The notes under the pieces were generated by a model. That model made no database searches. It was not told the origin of the DNA and was given only the letters and a program-made list of their open reading frames with translations. A program made the position numbers and the translations under genes. A DNA stretch of 64,000 nt from Litoditis marina. Its lineage: Eukaryota; Nematoda; Chromadorea; Rhabditida; Rhabditidae. Within the stretch, counting starts at the first letter, position 1. Every line of letters begins with the position of its first letter. The stretch covers positions 29,927,521 to 29,991,520 of the forward strand of contig OZ038435.1 of assembly GCA_964036275.1 (NCBI GenBank), given 5' to 3'. This document shows, one piece after another, positions 1 to 21,000 of the stretch.

Positions 1-2
1 AT

Positions 3-3000
3 CCGGAATACGGGAATGAGCACGAGAAGGAGGACGAACAGGCAGCCAAGGCCAAGGTCATCATTGTAGTCTGACTTGTAGTTTGATAATTGATATGGGG
101 CATAACTATTGATTTGGACATTAATTTATTGAGTAGGAGGGTAGCTTTCGTCAGTAGTTGTAGTCTGATTTGTAGTTTTCCTGCGACACAGCATAACTTT
201 CGAATCGGAGTTTTTTGTCAACTGTCGGAGTATGATGGTAGCTATATGTTCAGAGCATCAGTTGTAGTCTGATTCGTAGTTTGAACTACGAACACGGTTG
301 AATTTGGCCCTATCTACACTGGGAATGAAACTTAGCGCGACTGTGTTACACAATATGAGTAGTGTGACAGATCTTGGAACGTGACGGAAGGGATCTAGGA
401 TAGTATAGAAAAGAATAGATAGATTCATTCGTGATTTAACACGTGACCTCCACATAGTATGTGGCACTCCAAATGAGTGAATGGAGAGGAAAAGTGAAAA
501 GAAAAAGGGTATGGTTACTCTGTTACGCGCACAAAATATTACATGCAATTTACCAGTGCTGGACGACGGCGATTGAACCAAATGATTCGTGGGACAATAG
601 TTATCTTGAAAGAGATAGCATAAATGTAGCATAAATGTATTAGTCGGTTCGGTATACTACTAGTAATTTGTTGAGCGTAGCTTGGAAAAGGAATGTGGTT
701 GATAGTTCAGAGTGATTTATGAGAAAAATTGGGTGCGTACAGCGTGAGGTAGGTGAAGCTTCGAAGAAATGTGTTCTTTATGGCTGAAGTAAAAACTGAG
801 ACATACTTGGAAATAGATAACTTCAAAGATGAGAAATCAAACTGTAGAGTAATAATTTGCTACCTTCTCTACTAGAAATGTTAGGTAATAGCTTTTGTTC
901 GACGGGAACTATAAATGGCTAATCGGAAAAGTGAGATTATAGTACACAGCAAACATAGCAGGAGGTAGGTAATTAGCTGGAAGTTAGTTTACGGGTGTTA
1001 CAACAGTAGTTTTTTTCGGAAATGGTTTCAACATGGTTCATTTATTGGGAATTCAAGAAAAAACCCTATTTCTATTCCAGAGTAAACGATCAGAACGAGT
1101 GCTGTGGATGGTGGCAGCGCTGTCGTTTGTTTTCATCTGTGTCGAGTTCGCAGGTTAGTTCAATAATCCATATATTTCTCTAAATGATGACATCTTTATT
1201 TTTTGATCTCTTTTCTCGATCTAAATTAGTTAGAGTTCCACATGTACCAGTGTAAAAAGGAACGTGGTAAATTACGATTAACTCCTTCCATACTATTGAT
1301 TAGATAGATATCGATTGAATTTTCTCGTGCAGGTGGCTTCATCGCCGGTTCCCTGGCCATAATGACGGATGCCGGCCACATGGTATCCGACCTACTCTCT
1401 TTTATCATCTCTATTGTCGCCATACGAACGGCACGACGACCGTGTAAGTGAGATATCGATTATTATCGATCATTGAATGCATTATTGATCACTCTCTTCT
1501 TGATTCAATACTTGTTTCGCCTTGATGTGAAACAGTACGGACTCTTCGGAAGAAACCTAAAGTATTGATTGGCGTTAATTCCGAACGCGAAATCTTTGCT
1601 TTTAATTTATGCATTGCTGAATCCGACGTATAACATGAACGTAGAAAGTATAAATATTAAATAAGGCTGTTTTCCAGCTTTTTTAGGCTTCGATTCACCT
1701 AATATGAGAGACAAGTTAAGAAGTAACACAATAATCTATTTGCGTTTATTATTTGTTTTGATAGCTCAGTATTTTCCAGGAAAATATAATAATCATTTCG
1801 TGTTTCAGCCAACAAGACGTTGTCATTTGGCTATGACCGTGCCGAGATATTGGGTGCCTTGATATCGGTGGTAATACTGTGGATATTGACAGCCATTCTG
1901 GTACTACTAGCCATCGAGCGGATAGTCAACAATCATTTCGGTTAGTTCAGTTGACAGATTTTGTTTGTTTTCATTTTTCACACTTTTGGTTTTTGAAAGA
2001 TATATATCGTAGTTTGATTGGTATCAGTTGAGACCGAATCTTTAGGTTGCAAGAGTAGTGTGTGGGTGAATTCCGAATCTTAATACTTCGAGCAGAACTC
2101 AGGTTGGAAGGCTCTAAAATTAGTTCTTGTGAAACAATTATCAATTTTGATAGGACTTCTAAGGGACGAGATTCTTATCCTTCTCCGGCAACGCTTACAT
2201 TCTAGAGGTTAAAAATTGTTGATGTCCGTTCACGTCTACTGAAATAAAACTCTAAATAATTCAAGTTCCACAGTAGTTTTCGTATTGCAGAGGTGGACGC
2301 TGACAGCATGTTGATAACGGCTGGCGCGGGCGTCGCCTTCAACATCATCATGGGCATAGTGCTGCATCTCGGATCGGCCGGACACGCCCACTCCCATGGG
2401 GCCGGGGGACATGGGTCAGTTTGAATGGAACAAAATCAATTAAATGAGATAGAATGAAGAAAGAAAACTGGAATGAAATACAATTGAATAGAGTATTGTT
2501 CATTCTGGTCCACTCTCTACCAGGAAGGACATAGGTTAGTGGTAAAAATTCAAGAAGAGACAGTTTGAGTGGTAGTGCGGTGTGCAAACCTGAAAACAAA
2601 ATGGGAATGTTGAATTTTACCCAAATGCGTCGAGATGAAACTACAAACACAAAATATTAATATCTCATTCGGGCAATGTAAACACTAAAAAATCCTTTAT
2701 AGTATTCAACTGTTCCTTCTTCTGCTCGGATTGCCTCTTTTCTATTTATCCTACTTTCCAGTCACTCGCATGGAGGTCCCGCCGGCGGTGGCAACGTGAA
2801 CGTGCGCGCGGCCCTGATTCACGTGATCGGCGACCTGATACAGTCGGTCGGAGTACTCATTGCGGCTCTCATCATCAAGGTATGTACTTTTGACGTGTTC
2901 GATCACACTGGAGGAGCAATTAGACTCACTTGCTTCACGTGAAGTCACACGTGAACTTTTTTTTACAGGTTTTAATAAGTGTTCATACCAAAGTCTCAGA

Positions 3001-4104
3001 GAAAATACATTATAACGATGAAAAGTCAGGGAATCATGCAAAAACTCGCTTTATCTAATGCTTTTTCTGTTTGGTATAGCAATTTGTTATTTTCCGAGAC
3101 TTTCACTTCGTTCGCACTAATATTCAATCGATTTTTTCAGTTCACCCACTGGAATCTGGCGGATCCCATCTGTACATTCATCTTCTCCATTATTGTCCTG
3201 TTCACGACGATAACCGTGTTGCGAGACATATTCTACGTGCTCATGGAAGGTGAGTTGGACCAACTTTTTATTCGTTCCCATCATTTTGGTATTTGAATCT
3301 TCAATAATTTGGTTTTCGAGCAATCTACGCGGATTTGACAATTACTCTGGGTTTTTTGGTGGAGTAAACGCTCTCAAATATTCCTCCTAGAAGTTGATGT
3401 TGGAAGTTAGTTAATCGGGACAAATCGGATTGTTTATTTCTTGTACTTTTATGATGGTTCAACATGATTTCATAGGTGTTTTATGCTTATCGATTGGCAT
3501 GTTAAAGATCTAGCCTCTTTCAGCCACACCACGTCACATGGACTTCAATGCGGTGAAGACTGATCTGAACGACATCGACGGCGTTCGAGGGGTGCACGAT
3601 CTGCGGTTATGGTCACTTAACATGGACAAAACGGCACTCTCCGTCCATTTGGCCATTGGTACGTTTCGTTGAGATACGTTTTTATGGACTGTCACATTTA
3701 TCAATTGAAAAAAAATGCGTTTTCATTTATCTGTGGAGAAAAACGCGACATTCTACCAATTCGGTGAGAAGAAAGCCACATGTTCCAAGAGATTGATTGC
3801 TTTAATTTTGGCATTCTTTTGGTCTGGTTTTTTTGGGCGATACTGTTTTGAATTATCGTTTTTCCGTGGTCTGTACTGTGGTGACTTTAAAGGTCAATGA
3901 AATAGAACATTTACTCTTTATTATTTTTATTGTTGTAAACTTTTACTTAATCATTTTTCTCTTGCAGACGGCAACGAGAAAGCGTTGTTGACGGTGTCGG
4001 ACGCGCGACGGATGGTGAAGGACAAGTACGGGGTCTCCATGGCCACCATCCAGGTGGAACAGTTCGACCTCACCATGGACTCCTGCCAGAAATGCACCTA
4101 TTGA
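3..4104 (+). CDS. Zinc transporter, SLC30A/ZnT (cation diffusion facilitator) family, 5' end outside window
   Basis: Nine exons join in phase: 3-56, 1081-1153, 1333-1443, 1809-1940, 2291-2414, 2762-2879, 3141-3249, 3524-3658, 3968-4104 (330 residues plus TGA). The product is a multi-pass membrane zinc/proton antiporter that moves zinc out of the cytosol, into vesicles or across the plasma membrane. Visible family marks are the TM2 zinc site HMVSD (HxxxD) after IMTDAG, the TM5 zinc site HVIGD, a His-rich loop HAHSHG...HGHSHGG between TM4 and TM5, the DPICTFIFS segment and a C-terminal cytosolic domain (VHDLRLWSLN, MATIQVE) ending in DSCQKCTY. It resembles the ZnT2/3/8 branch (nematode ttm-1/cdf-2 type). 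Exon 1 (charged, GNEHEKEDEQAAKAK) is the cytosolic N-terminus and has no start codon here, so more exons lie to the left. The family call is firm; the exact paralogue is not. Confidence 0.93.
57..1080 (+). other. Long intron of the ZnT gene with three degenerate repeats
   Basis: This 1 kb intron opens with three spaced copies (about 64, 164 and 264) of a motif close to TAGTCTGATTYGTAGTTT. It is related to the TGTAGTTTG element found through the SMAD4 introns. Nothing else in the intron looks coding. Confidence 0.5.
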
Positions 4105-5064
4105 CGGGACCCGCCACACGAGTAGTCCTTTAATATTTGTCACGGAGCAATAGTCTAAGCTGAGCAATGTATGTGGGTAGATCATAGATTTAACAATGTG
4201 GCAATAGAGTCTGAACTAGGCCTGTTGCCAAACATTTTGACATCTCAATTTTTGTTTTTCGCACTTCGAGTACAACACTCACAACCCTACTTAGATTCAT
4301 TCTCTCGCAGGGAGACGCAGGCGAGTACAGATCAGTTTTGTAACTGTGTTCCACATAGATTGTTCAGAGACTATGGCACCGTGTCATCCTTGCTTGTTTA
4401 TGGGTATTCTTTCGTCAAGAACTTCCGCTAGTTGTTGTGGTGTAATGTTCTTTTTATCTGTCCAGCTAACACATTTCTCCAAACGTAATAACCCGTTGTT
4501 TTGTAGTTTGATTTAGAAGCCATTTTGGATACTGATTATAATTCGGTTAGCGTATTTTAGAGGAACGTCCTCTCGAACATCTACGGGCATCTATTTTCCA
4601 GTGAATTCTCTATAATATATTAGTTAAATACTTTAATTAAGATATTGTTTAATTAAGAAGTTACGTGAAACATATCACATTTCCCTATTTCAAATTCAGT
4701 GAGTTCGCAGTTTTGTGATTTAGTGTACCTCCATCTATTATTTTCATTGTACATTCTTAAAACCATTATCGATTACTTGTGCCGCACGCGCGCGCGGTTA
4801 GTTTTGTCTGTGTTCTTAATCTTGCTCAAGCATCACAGTGTTTGTTATACGGGCTACATCTGAAGTTAATAGGCTATACACTATGATTCATTGAAAAACT
4901 CGTTTTGTTTAACAGAATGAATGTATAATTCTCTATCAGGTTTTATTGAAAAAGACAAACCGAGTACATTGGTCGAAGAATACATTATCCAATCTGTTGT
5001 TGAGGTAACAGAATCGTTCGGTTAGCTGAAGAAACCGTTTTTTGGTTTAGGTTACCGGAAAGGG

Positions 5065-5298
5065 TATAGTCTGTTTCACCAATCGATGTCCTCCTACAGA
5101 AAACCGTCAGACATTCCGGAGGCTGTTTCTAATGAACAACTCATTATTTTGGTTCCAAACTTTTAAAGTTTGTAGTAGTGAAGGTGCAAAAGACATTACC
5201 GCAAATTCGAGAGAACCTAAAAACGCCAAAACACAACATTAAGTTGGAAGTTTAAGCATATTACTGTAGAGGGTTATAAGTGCGTGGAACAAACTATA
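5065..5298. repeat. MITE-like element, copy 1
   Basis: It begins TATAGTCTGTTTCAC and ends with GTGGAACAAACTATA, an imperfect 15 bp terminal inverted repeat. A second, inverted copy at 54074-54293 has the same ends (including GTAGAGGGTTATAAGTG) and a diverged middle. Size and structure fit a non-autonomous DNA transposon with a TA-type target. No transposase is visible. Confidence 0.65.
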
Positions 5299-6429
5299 TA
5301 TCTACGGGCTACGTACCCAAGTAGTGTCGGTAGGTACTAGAAATTGTAGTTACCTAGAATCAACACTCAAGTGTTGTTGTGAAATTTAACAAATTAAATT
5401 CACGCTTTTCGTCCCACCCGAAGGTAGGACTTCCAAAAATTATGCCAATATTTCCATCAATAGCTTGAGCGAGCTAAAGGGAACCGAGGACTCGTGAGCC
5501 CTCTGGTAGGAGACTCATATGGGTAGGATTTGGTTTCGTTTCGTTATTTTCACTTTGACCTAAGTGCTCGCCTGCGCCGTATTTAGTACGGGTTACACGA
5601 TCGCAGAAATATTTCCCGTGAGAGATTCGGCATGTTCTCGCTTTCCAACACAAATATTTGATAGAGGAGAAAGCAATGAATTGAATCAGCTGGCTGATAT
5701 TGATGCAGTTTGTTCTATATTTATCGGAAACAATATTTGAATTCCCAATCGTCTAAAACATAGTTGTTTTAAGTTTTAATATATTTTCTTCCAATGTACC
5801 TGTTTAAAACTGTGTATTTCTGCTACAATTGATGATTAACACAATCGTTTTTCATTTCCAAGCCAGTGTGACTTGTTATGATCCGAAACGAGCATGACGT
5901 GACCTTGCCGGCGAAGACATTAGCCGTAGCACATATGGGACTGGCAGGCGCCACTAAGCCACCTGGAGCACCGGATTTTCGGTAACCAAAACGTTTAGCC
6001 CGGTTTTCGTTATAGGAGGTCAGAAAGACAAGTTCATACGAATATACTGAAATATAATTGTTTTGTTTTGAACTAATGCACCCTAATTAGATGGCGGTAT
6101 CCATTTTGGCAATCCGTCCTATCTTCATTAACCAAAACGTTTGGCTGCGATCTGCAGGTTCGTTCAACTGGTACAAACGTGAGGCGACATTGTTGAATGG
6201 AAATCACCCTATTTCTTATATGAACGGGATTTTGAACTACCTTTACTTCAAGAATAGTCGTTTTCACTCGTAATAACCTCACCTCCCCAACGATTTTGTA
6301 GTTTGGTTACTTACTCTGATGAAACACCTGATTTTCATTCAGTTTCTGTTGACAACAGAATCGCCTCTCGTATGTACTGGTAACAGTTTTTTATAGTGAG
6401 TGCCAAATTTATAAATTTCTATTTCTGTC

Positions 6430-6511
6430 GCTCGCCGGAATCGAACCTGCGAGCGAAAGTTTCGAAGCAGGGCGCTAACTTCTGCGCTTGTAGAGCACAA
6501 ATCGGGCGAGC
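6430..6511 (-). repeat. tRNA-derived pseudogene or SINE head
   Basis: On the minus strand an internal B box GGTTCGATTCC is intact and an A-box-like D arm GCGCAGAAGTTAGCGC lies upstream at roughly tRNA spacing. The anticodon-arm half CCTGCTTCGAAA is followed by a broken 3' half, and the acceptor and T stems do not close properly. This looks like decayed tRNA-derived DNA, perhaps tRNA-Arg(TCG)-like, rather than a working tRNA. Confidence 0.5.
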
Positions 6512-6747
6512 TTTGGAATCGAAGACATCTGTGCGTAAACAGCGGAAAGTGAGATATACAGTACCCTCCCGCCTTTCCAATGACGACGACTATAACCGCT
6601 TGATAATCGTGCACTTCCTACACCAATCAGTGTAAATGGCGGTCTCCAAGTAGTCTCTAGAAAAGGGATTTATAGAAAAGGGACGGTGGTTGCTGAGACG
6701 CCCAGCTTTCTGTCTCTATGTTCTTGAGCGACCCCTTATTATAGTAG

Positions 6748-7080
6748 TGTGTGTGTGAGAAAGAGAGAGAGAGAAACAAGAGATAGAAACACGAGAGAGA
6801 AAGATAGAGAGAGGAAGAGAGGTGGCAGCAAGCCCTTGTTCCTTATCACCAGCTATCTGTCCCGTTCACGTGCATGTACTGATGTCACCCCACCCGGCTG
6901 TCTGCTGTCTCTCTTCCTTGCGCGCTCTCTCGCGCACTGTGCTAGCTGCACCCTCCTTCCACGTTATGCTCTCTCGTACGCTAGCCACTCTATGTCTCCT
7001 CGTACTGTACACTGTCTCCCTGTCTGCTCCTCTCTGCCGTCTCCTCCGTCTGTACACTGTCTCTCTATCTGCTTACCGCC
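6748..7080. repeat. GA-rich then CT-rich low-complexity DNA
   Basis: A purine stretch (GAGAGAGA, GAAAGATAGAGAGAGGAAGAG) is followed from about 6900 by repeated CTCTCTG/CTGTCTCC text. Long open frames on both strands here follow from this composition and show no codon structure. Confidence 0.7.
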
Positions 7081-7883
7081 ATTTTCCGCTCACCTTTAAC
7101 CATCCGAACTTTTTCTGATTCGCCTGTCAATCATTTAACTGACGGTTATTAAAATACTATTTTGAAGAAAGTTTTGAATTTTAATAGACTTTTAGGATTA
7201 TGCCATGTCTTGATGGTATATTTAGCGAAATTTACAACCAAATACAGGCATCTTTAATGTTAGGTGTAGGTGAAACTTCATCCGGAAAAATCACGAAAAC
7301 GCTGTGAAATCGAAAAGATATTTCTAAAAAATTTAAGTAGATTTGTGAATGATAGTTCAAGCAGAGAAATGCTCTGAGCAAAGATTGACTTCTAGGTTTT
7401 CTCCAATAAAACATTTTCCTCTGAGAAAAGGAGATATTTCGGTTTCGAAAGCAACTTTTTTTTACTTGTGTTGATTCAGATAAACGTCTACGATTGATTT
7501 AACCCTTATAAAAAAGTGTATCCATTGAAAAGTGTGACTAAGTAACTGACGCGTTGTTTTCTTATTCATACAAACCATAAAATAGTCCGTTTAATATACC
7601 CCCCCCCCCCTTCTGTCTCTTATTCCCGTGAATTTGTTGTTTTGTTTGAAGAACTGCTTGACTAATTGACATAGTATTGTTCGTATTTGGTGTGACATGG
7701 CGATCTGTTAATTGATGGATTACCCCGATTTCCCACTAGAAAACCACACTTATACATCACACAATCAGTCAAGCTGTCTCTCCGAAAACGGTCATTACTC
7801 ACGTTCAATTACGAAAAAATGTTGCCGGTAGTAGTACGGTGGATTCTAGGTGCCTTTACGTTGTATACTCTATTCGCTGTGTT

Positions 7884-7942
7884 TGTAGTTTAATGACAGT
7901 GCTTTGAATTCGTACATTGTGACGTAGTGAGATCAAACTACA
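7884..7942. repeat. Small palindromic TGTAGTTTG element
   Basis: About 59 bp, starting TGTAGTTT and ending CAAACTACA. It belongs to the same short inverted-repeat family as 13410-13478, 15099-15150, 15651-15710 and 17277-17325. Confidence 0.6.
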
Positions 7943-9769
7943 ATAGTAAATTCACCTGCAACGCAGCAAACTTGTTGCTAGTTTGATATTTTCACCTGTA
8001 AAAGTCGCTTTTCCATTTTTATAAGTTTTTAAAAGTTAAATTTCTCACCTTCCAACCGCATTTCTTCGGATACCATTTTTTTGTTTTAGTTATTCTCTAT
8101 AATTCTTTCTTACCTAATATAGTTCTTTACTTTCGATACTTTCCCAAAAGTTCTTCCAAAGTTCATGAACTGCTAATGAAAAGTGTGTTGCTTTTCCCTC
8201 TAATTTCCGAGAGAGGGGCTCATTTGGCAAAGATTGGGCGCCAGCTTCTTTTTGTTCTCCCAATTCAAAGTGCAACCGCCCTCCCCCCTCCCCCTCTCCC
8301 GTACGGTCCCCTTTAACGATACATCCCCACCTTTGGCAAAATGTACAATTTTAAACAATAAGTTATCTATTTCCCAAATTTCCCACCATTTTAATATATC
8401 ATAAACTCAGCTTGAAATTTTAGGAACTGCTTTTTTAATGAGTCATTTATTCAGTGAAGCTTTCTGGAGTGAGTAGGTTATGATGATATCAATAATATTG
8501 TATAGATTGTTTTGATTGAAAGTTATTTATAAACACGTTATCACGTGGTTTTATTGTTGGTTTAGTGAATCAGTGTGTGTTTACCCACGTGAAACTGATT
8601 CGAAACAATCGTTTCATTTTGCTTTTTATAGTTTTAGATGACGTCATGAATGTTACCACTACATTTTCATGTATTTTATTGAGGTTTATTGGAAATTTCA
8701 AAATCCTGAGGCAGTATAGTCCTCACCATTCCTAACTGGACTCCTACAGTATGTCTCCGAAGTTGTAATGCCTGTTTAACATCAACATCATAGTCGTTTC
8801 AGTCGTCGATTCTAATCCCTTTTTAATGGAGGCGAAAATCAACTGAAAAATTAACATTCATTTTCGAATTAATACCGTAGTAGCCCGCGTATGAATAACA
8901 AAGACTATGCACTTGAAACTTGCCAGTCTACTAGACCGAAGAATGATAGTATCTACTGGCTTTGTGATTTTCAGAGGCTTTGGCCAAAAAACTGATAGCC
9001 TGGTAAGTTAAGTATTTAACCGAGTCGAATAGTTGTTTAAATACTACAGTACACTTTATATTGTGGTTTAGCATTATACATCAGGTTTTAACTTTCTTTA
9101 CTAATCATTCGCTTTTCTGTGTATATTATAACTTTCTGTAGCAGATCTTAACTTTCACAACTTGTATTCAATGTGTACAACACCTTCCCTCGTCTTTTCG
9201 AAATTTCAGCGAGTTCGTTGTCGTTCTCACTACTTCAATCAAATTATTCCTAACTCTACACTTTCTTCTATCGAATTCCAATTTATAACATGTTGTCTTT
9301 CTGTCTCCCGAGTTTCAAATATGGCGCATGTTTTCCATTACTCAGCGCGTGAATGGTCGCTGCTAGAATTATCAATTATTGTCAGAGAATTATTTCTCCT
9401 ATCAACTATCATTTCGTGGATCTTTTTCGGAAGCTAAGTTTAGGGAAAACGCAAGATAACCAATGTTTGTATTCTTATTGGAAAGTTATAGTTCTCGTCA
9501 TTTCCAGTGAGACTTTGACGGCGTACCAACTTTCGGTTGATCGCGTAGAATAGCTTCTATTTTTTTCAAACATAATGCGAATTTCAACGATATCTCCATT
9601 ATTTAGCTATTCAACAATTTTTTTACAGGTTTCCTAAAGCCACAATTTGTAATTTGATAACCCTCATGTGAATATTATTGTAAATAATGACACGTTTGAC
9701 TGTAGAAAGTGATTATTATGACTGCGTTGTAGTTTTATCTTCGCACACATCATAATTATTTACAGGACC

Positions 9770-17478
<7,709 letters not shown>

Positions 17479-17739
17479 CTGGATGCTGACATAACAGTAG
17501 GAATTTGACTTGAACTACAAAAGGGTATTTGAAATTGTACAACTATTTTGTGATAAATATTTTCGCACGCTAAATCGGCTTGTTTATACTTCTTCACTGC
17601 TAGGTCTCATTTTCTTTTGTGAATAGCATTTTCGAATATTTCGAATATTTGTTCATTTCGTGGTTATGAATATTGATACTGCAAAATGTTTATAGATCAC
17701 ATAATTCAAATGTACCACCACTGCACAAACAACAATAAC

Positions 17740-17745
17740 AATAAA
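17740..17745 (+). terminator. Poly(A) signal of SMAD4
   Basis: AATAAA lies 262 nt after the SMAD4 stop. The only competing signal faces it at 17812-17817 on the minus strand, so the two 3' UTRs meet or overlap here. Confidence 0.5.
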
Positions 17746-17811
17746 AGACACGTGTAGATTGATGATCATCGACGAGATGCTTTGCTGGAAAAGGAAAATG
17801 GAAATGGGAAA

Positions 17812-17817
17812 TTTATT
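17812..17817 (-). terminator. Poly(A) signal of THOC2
   Basis: TTTATT on the plus strand reads AATAAA on the minus strand, 237 nt past the THOC2 stop. Confidence 0.45.
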
Positions 17818-18053
17818 ACTATCACCAGTCGTTCAGGGTCATTAAGACCAGTCGGAAACGCTACATATTGCTCTGTTCAGATGTAGTTTGATCGTGTCGT
17901 TTTAAAAAAAACTATAGCGCAGATATGATCGTATATCACCTAGTTCAATACTTATATGCTCGCAGAATACATATTATGACACTTAGCTGTCAGCGCTTCA
18001 CTGATGAGCAACTACATTATACTTCCTGCTACAGTACGTCGCATTACAGAAAA

Positions 18054-21000
18054 TCAATTACAGTAAGCGTGACTGTACCTTTCTCTTGCTTGCCTCCTCT
18101 CCTTCTTCTCCTTTTCCTTCTCCAATTTCGGCGTCGCAGAACGAGACTTCGGATTATTGGCAGGCGGTCGGGAGACTGGAAGGAAAATTATGAAATCGAA
18201 CTACAAAATGCAGGAAGAGTATATGCTGAGTGTCAGCTTCCAAAACCCACTTCGTGATTCCATTGTCTCGCGCTCCTTTTCCTTCCTCGGGATTTTAAGG
18301 TCTCTGAAACAGTTAGACGTTAAGGTGGAAATTGGAAAACATGAAAAACTGCTAGTCAAGTCGAATATAAAATGATATATAGAAAGTGTACGAACCCATT
18401 GTCGGGATCTCTGTTGGTTCTCTTCAGATTTCTCTTGTCATCTTCTTTCTTGCTTCCCTCGCGCTCCTTTTTCACCAGGGCCGGCGGTGGCTGAAACTAG
18501 TGTTTCGGTTTTTGGAAACGGTTGGAAATACTCAACGCCACACATACGCGTACTCCGATTGAGATTCTAGTACAGAAAGGAAAAACTGACCGCGGGACCG
18601 GCAAAGTCGTCCTCTGGCTCCTTCTCTGTTCGTCTGCCCCTCTCCTCCTTGACAACTGTCTCTTTCTCTGCATCTCTGCTCCGTCTATCTCTCCCATTCT
18701 TCTCCTTTCCATTCGTCGATGCCGCTTCCGACAATGGAGGCACACGGAGCTGAATAGAAAGAATTTCAACCACAGATTTTAGAATCGAAATATGAACGAT
18801 GGAACAATACACAGCTACTGTCATTGCTAAAATAACTCCATAAAAACGTGAATTCAGCACATGACTTTCTTGAAATAAATTTCTGTGTTTTTGACGCCAA
18901 CTACAGTTGTCGTCAGAAGCCAATGCGATATTAATCTTTCCCTATGAATTCATCAAATTTGATCAATGAAACCGGGGAAAACATTTAATTTGAAACTCTA
19001 TCGAATATCCTCAGTTTCACAGACACAGTAATAATTTTATTGGATACAAACCTTCTTCGGCGGTGGACTGGGCGGCACCTCGCCGTCTTCCGCCTCTTTC
19101 TCTGCCGCCTCCTGTTTCACCACCTTCTCTCGCTGCTCGTTCTCCTTCTTCTCCACTTTTGCGGACTTTGTTTTCTTAGGGGGCGCAGTTCCCTGAACAA
19201 ATAAACTCAAATAAAACCAGTTTGAGTGCTTTTGGGAGAATTTAGACATCCTTTCGCATTCAGCCCATTAGAATGCCCAGAGATGAACACAACTGATACA
19301 CGTGCATTTGTTTCAGGGCAGGGGTCTGTCCTTCTTTTTCTTGCGTTGTCTCTTCTGTTATATGTTCGGTAATCATCACCATCTGACAACTAGCCGCCTC
19401 CCCTTTTCAGACGGTTATGACGGAAAGGCACTGCTCAAAAACAACAAATCACTTAACAAAGATAAAGAGAGATAAAGCGCCGGGTAAACAATGAGGGAAT
19501 AACTCACTGCTGCCACCCGTTTCCTGTCCTTGCCACCTGTCGGGGTACCGCCAGCCGTCTTCGCAGCAGCTTTGCCCACTGGACGCTGCAAGAAAGTGAT
19601 TTTCATAAATATAGCTACCGTTATAATTTCAGTAATAGAATGTGTATGTACCAAAGTTTTGTTTTCTAAATTTATGATGGGCCAAGAAACTTTGTTACAA
19701 ATGCAGTCAAAACCCTCATTAAGGCAAGGGCATTCGAAAGCAATCATCTAACCAACTAGCCCAAACCATAATAATAACAATAACAACAACCGTGTTCATT
19801 CTATAAAAAAACAACGAATGAACATTCTATTCTGATCTATAACAACAGTAATGCCCTACCGCATTCGGGCTGAACAGCTGTCGTTCCCACAACTTGGTGC
19901 TGCTCATTCTCAGTCTTCCCGCGTAACTGGCCGCCTTCAGGGACAGGTCGTCTCGACGACCCTTTTCCCAGTCTCGAACCTGCAGGAAACATAGATTTAT
20001 ATATTATATTATTACTATTATTATATTTAGAGAAAAGACATTATAAAAAGGGTATACAGTGTAAACATGTGATATCTACTGTACTACCTTTGACAACATA
20101 ATTGTGAGTTCGAAGTGAGAATATTCTATGTGTACCATGTCCAAAACACAATAGATTAGCACTAGATGATCAAAATAAACATTTTTCTGTCTTTTTTCTA
20201 CAACGAGAATTTCATCACACCCTGGCTAATATTGGAAAGAATTACCTTGCCGACAGCCTCCTCGATACTGCCATGGAGGTCCTTGATGACCGGGAAACAC
20301 GAGACCATCTGAAAAAATAACAATTATACATGTTAATAGAAGAACAATTTACATTATTGATTGATTCAGAGTACAGATATTAAACGTCTCACTACCCCTC
20401 ACCCCTGTCTCATACAAACTGATATATTCGAAAGGGATAAAAAGAGTGAAAACGTATAATTCTCAAACCATGTTCATATTGATTCAATCAAAACATAACA
20501 AGTAGACAAACCTTGGTCATGATGATGAGACAATTCCGTAGCAGAACATAGTCGTTGTTCTCCTTCTTCAAGACCGACAGGAAGGCTCTCGATGTTCGCG
20601 CCTTCAAACATTCAAATTACAGGTAATATACAAAATTCAAAGTTCCTGAACTGAAATGGTACAGACATATAGTGGTTGTCAATTACTAACCCAAAACTAG
20701 ATTCGAAAAAACTTGAAAACCAAAAATGTTGAACTCGACTAAGAAGAAAACGTACGAGGCTCGTTCCTGGCGTTACTCCCATATCTAAACTTTTTCATTC
20801 TCTAGTGAACTCTTACAGTATACTGTTGGACGGCACGAGTGACGAGAACTATACCTGGAACTTGTAGCAGAGCGAACGGAACGAGTCATATGTGATTCGC
20901 CCATCCTGAGTGGAGCCCTGGTGCTGGACCTTGGTGATGAATCCCGGGAAACCGGTACACTCCTGAAACAAAATATACACAATCAATCAACACTTACACT

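Larger units (their letters stand above)
4105..9769. other. Gene-free interval between ZnT and SMAD4
   Basis: About 5.7 kb without a convincing coding exon. It must hold the ZnT 3' UTR and the SMAD4 promoter. It contains one MITE copy (5065-5298), a tRNA-derived fragment (6430-6511), GA/CT-rich low-complexity DNA (6748-7080), a poly-C run near 7600, a C-rich tract near 8281-8300 and a small TGTAGTTT element (7884-7942). The open frames here are short and low-complexity. Confidence 0.6.

Noticed and set aside
4171..4431. 86-codon frame after the ZnT stop
   Set aside because: No splice context or recognisable motif; it overlaps the likely ZnT 3' UTR.
6430..6511. Functional tRNA call
   Set aside because: The B box is perfect but the anticodon and T stems are broken and no complete cloverleaf closes.
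6749..7118. Overlapping open frames of about 100 codons on both strands
   Set aside because: They lie in GA/CT low-complexity DNA; the products are simple Arg/Glu or Ser/Leu strings with no splice context.
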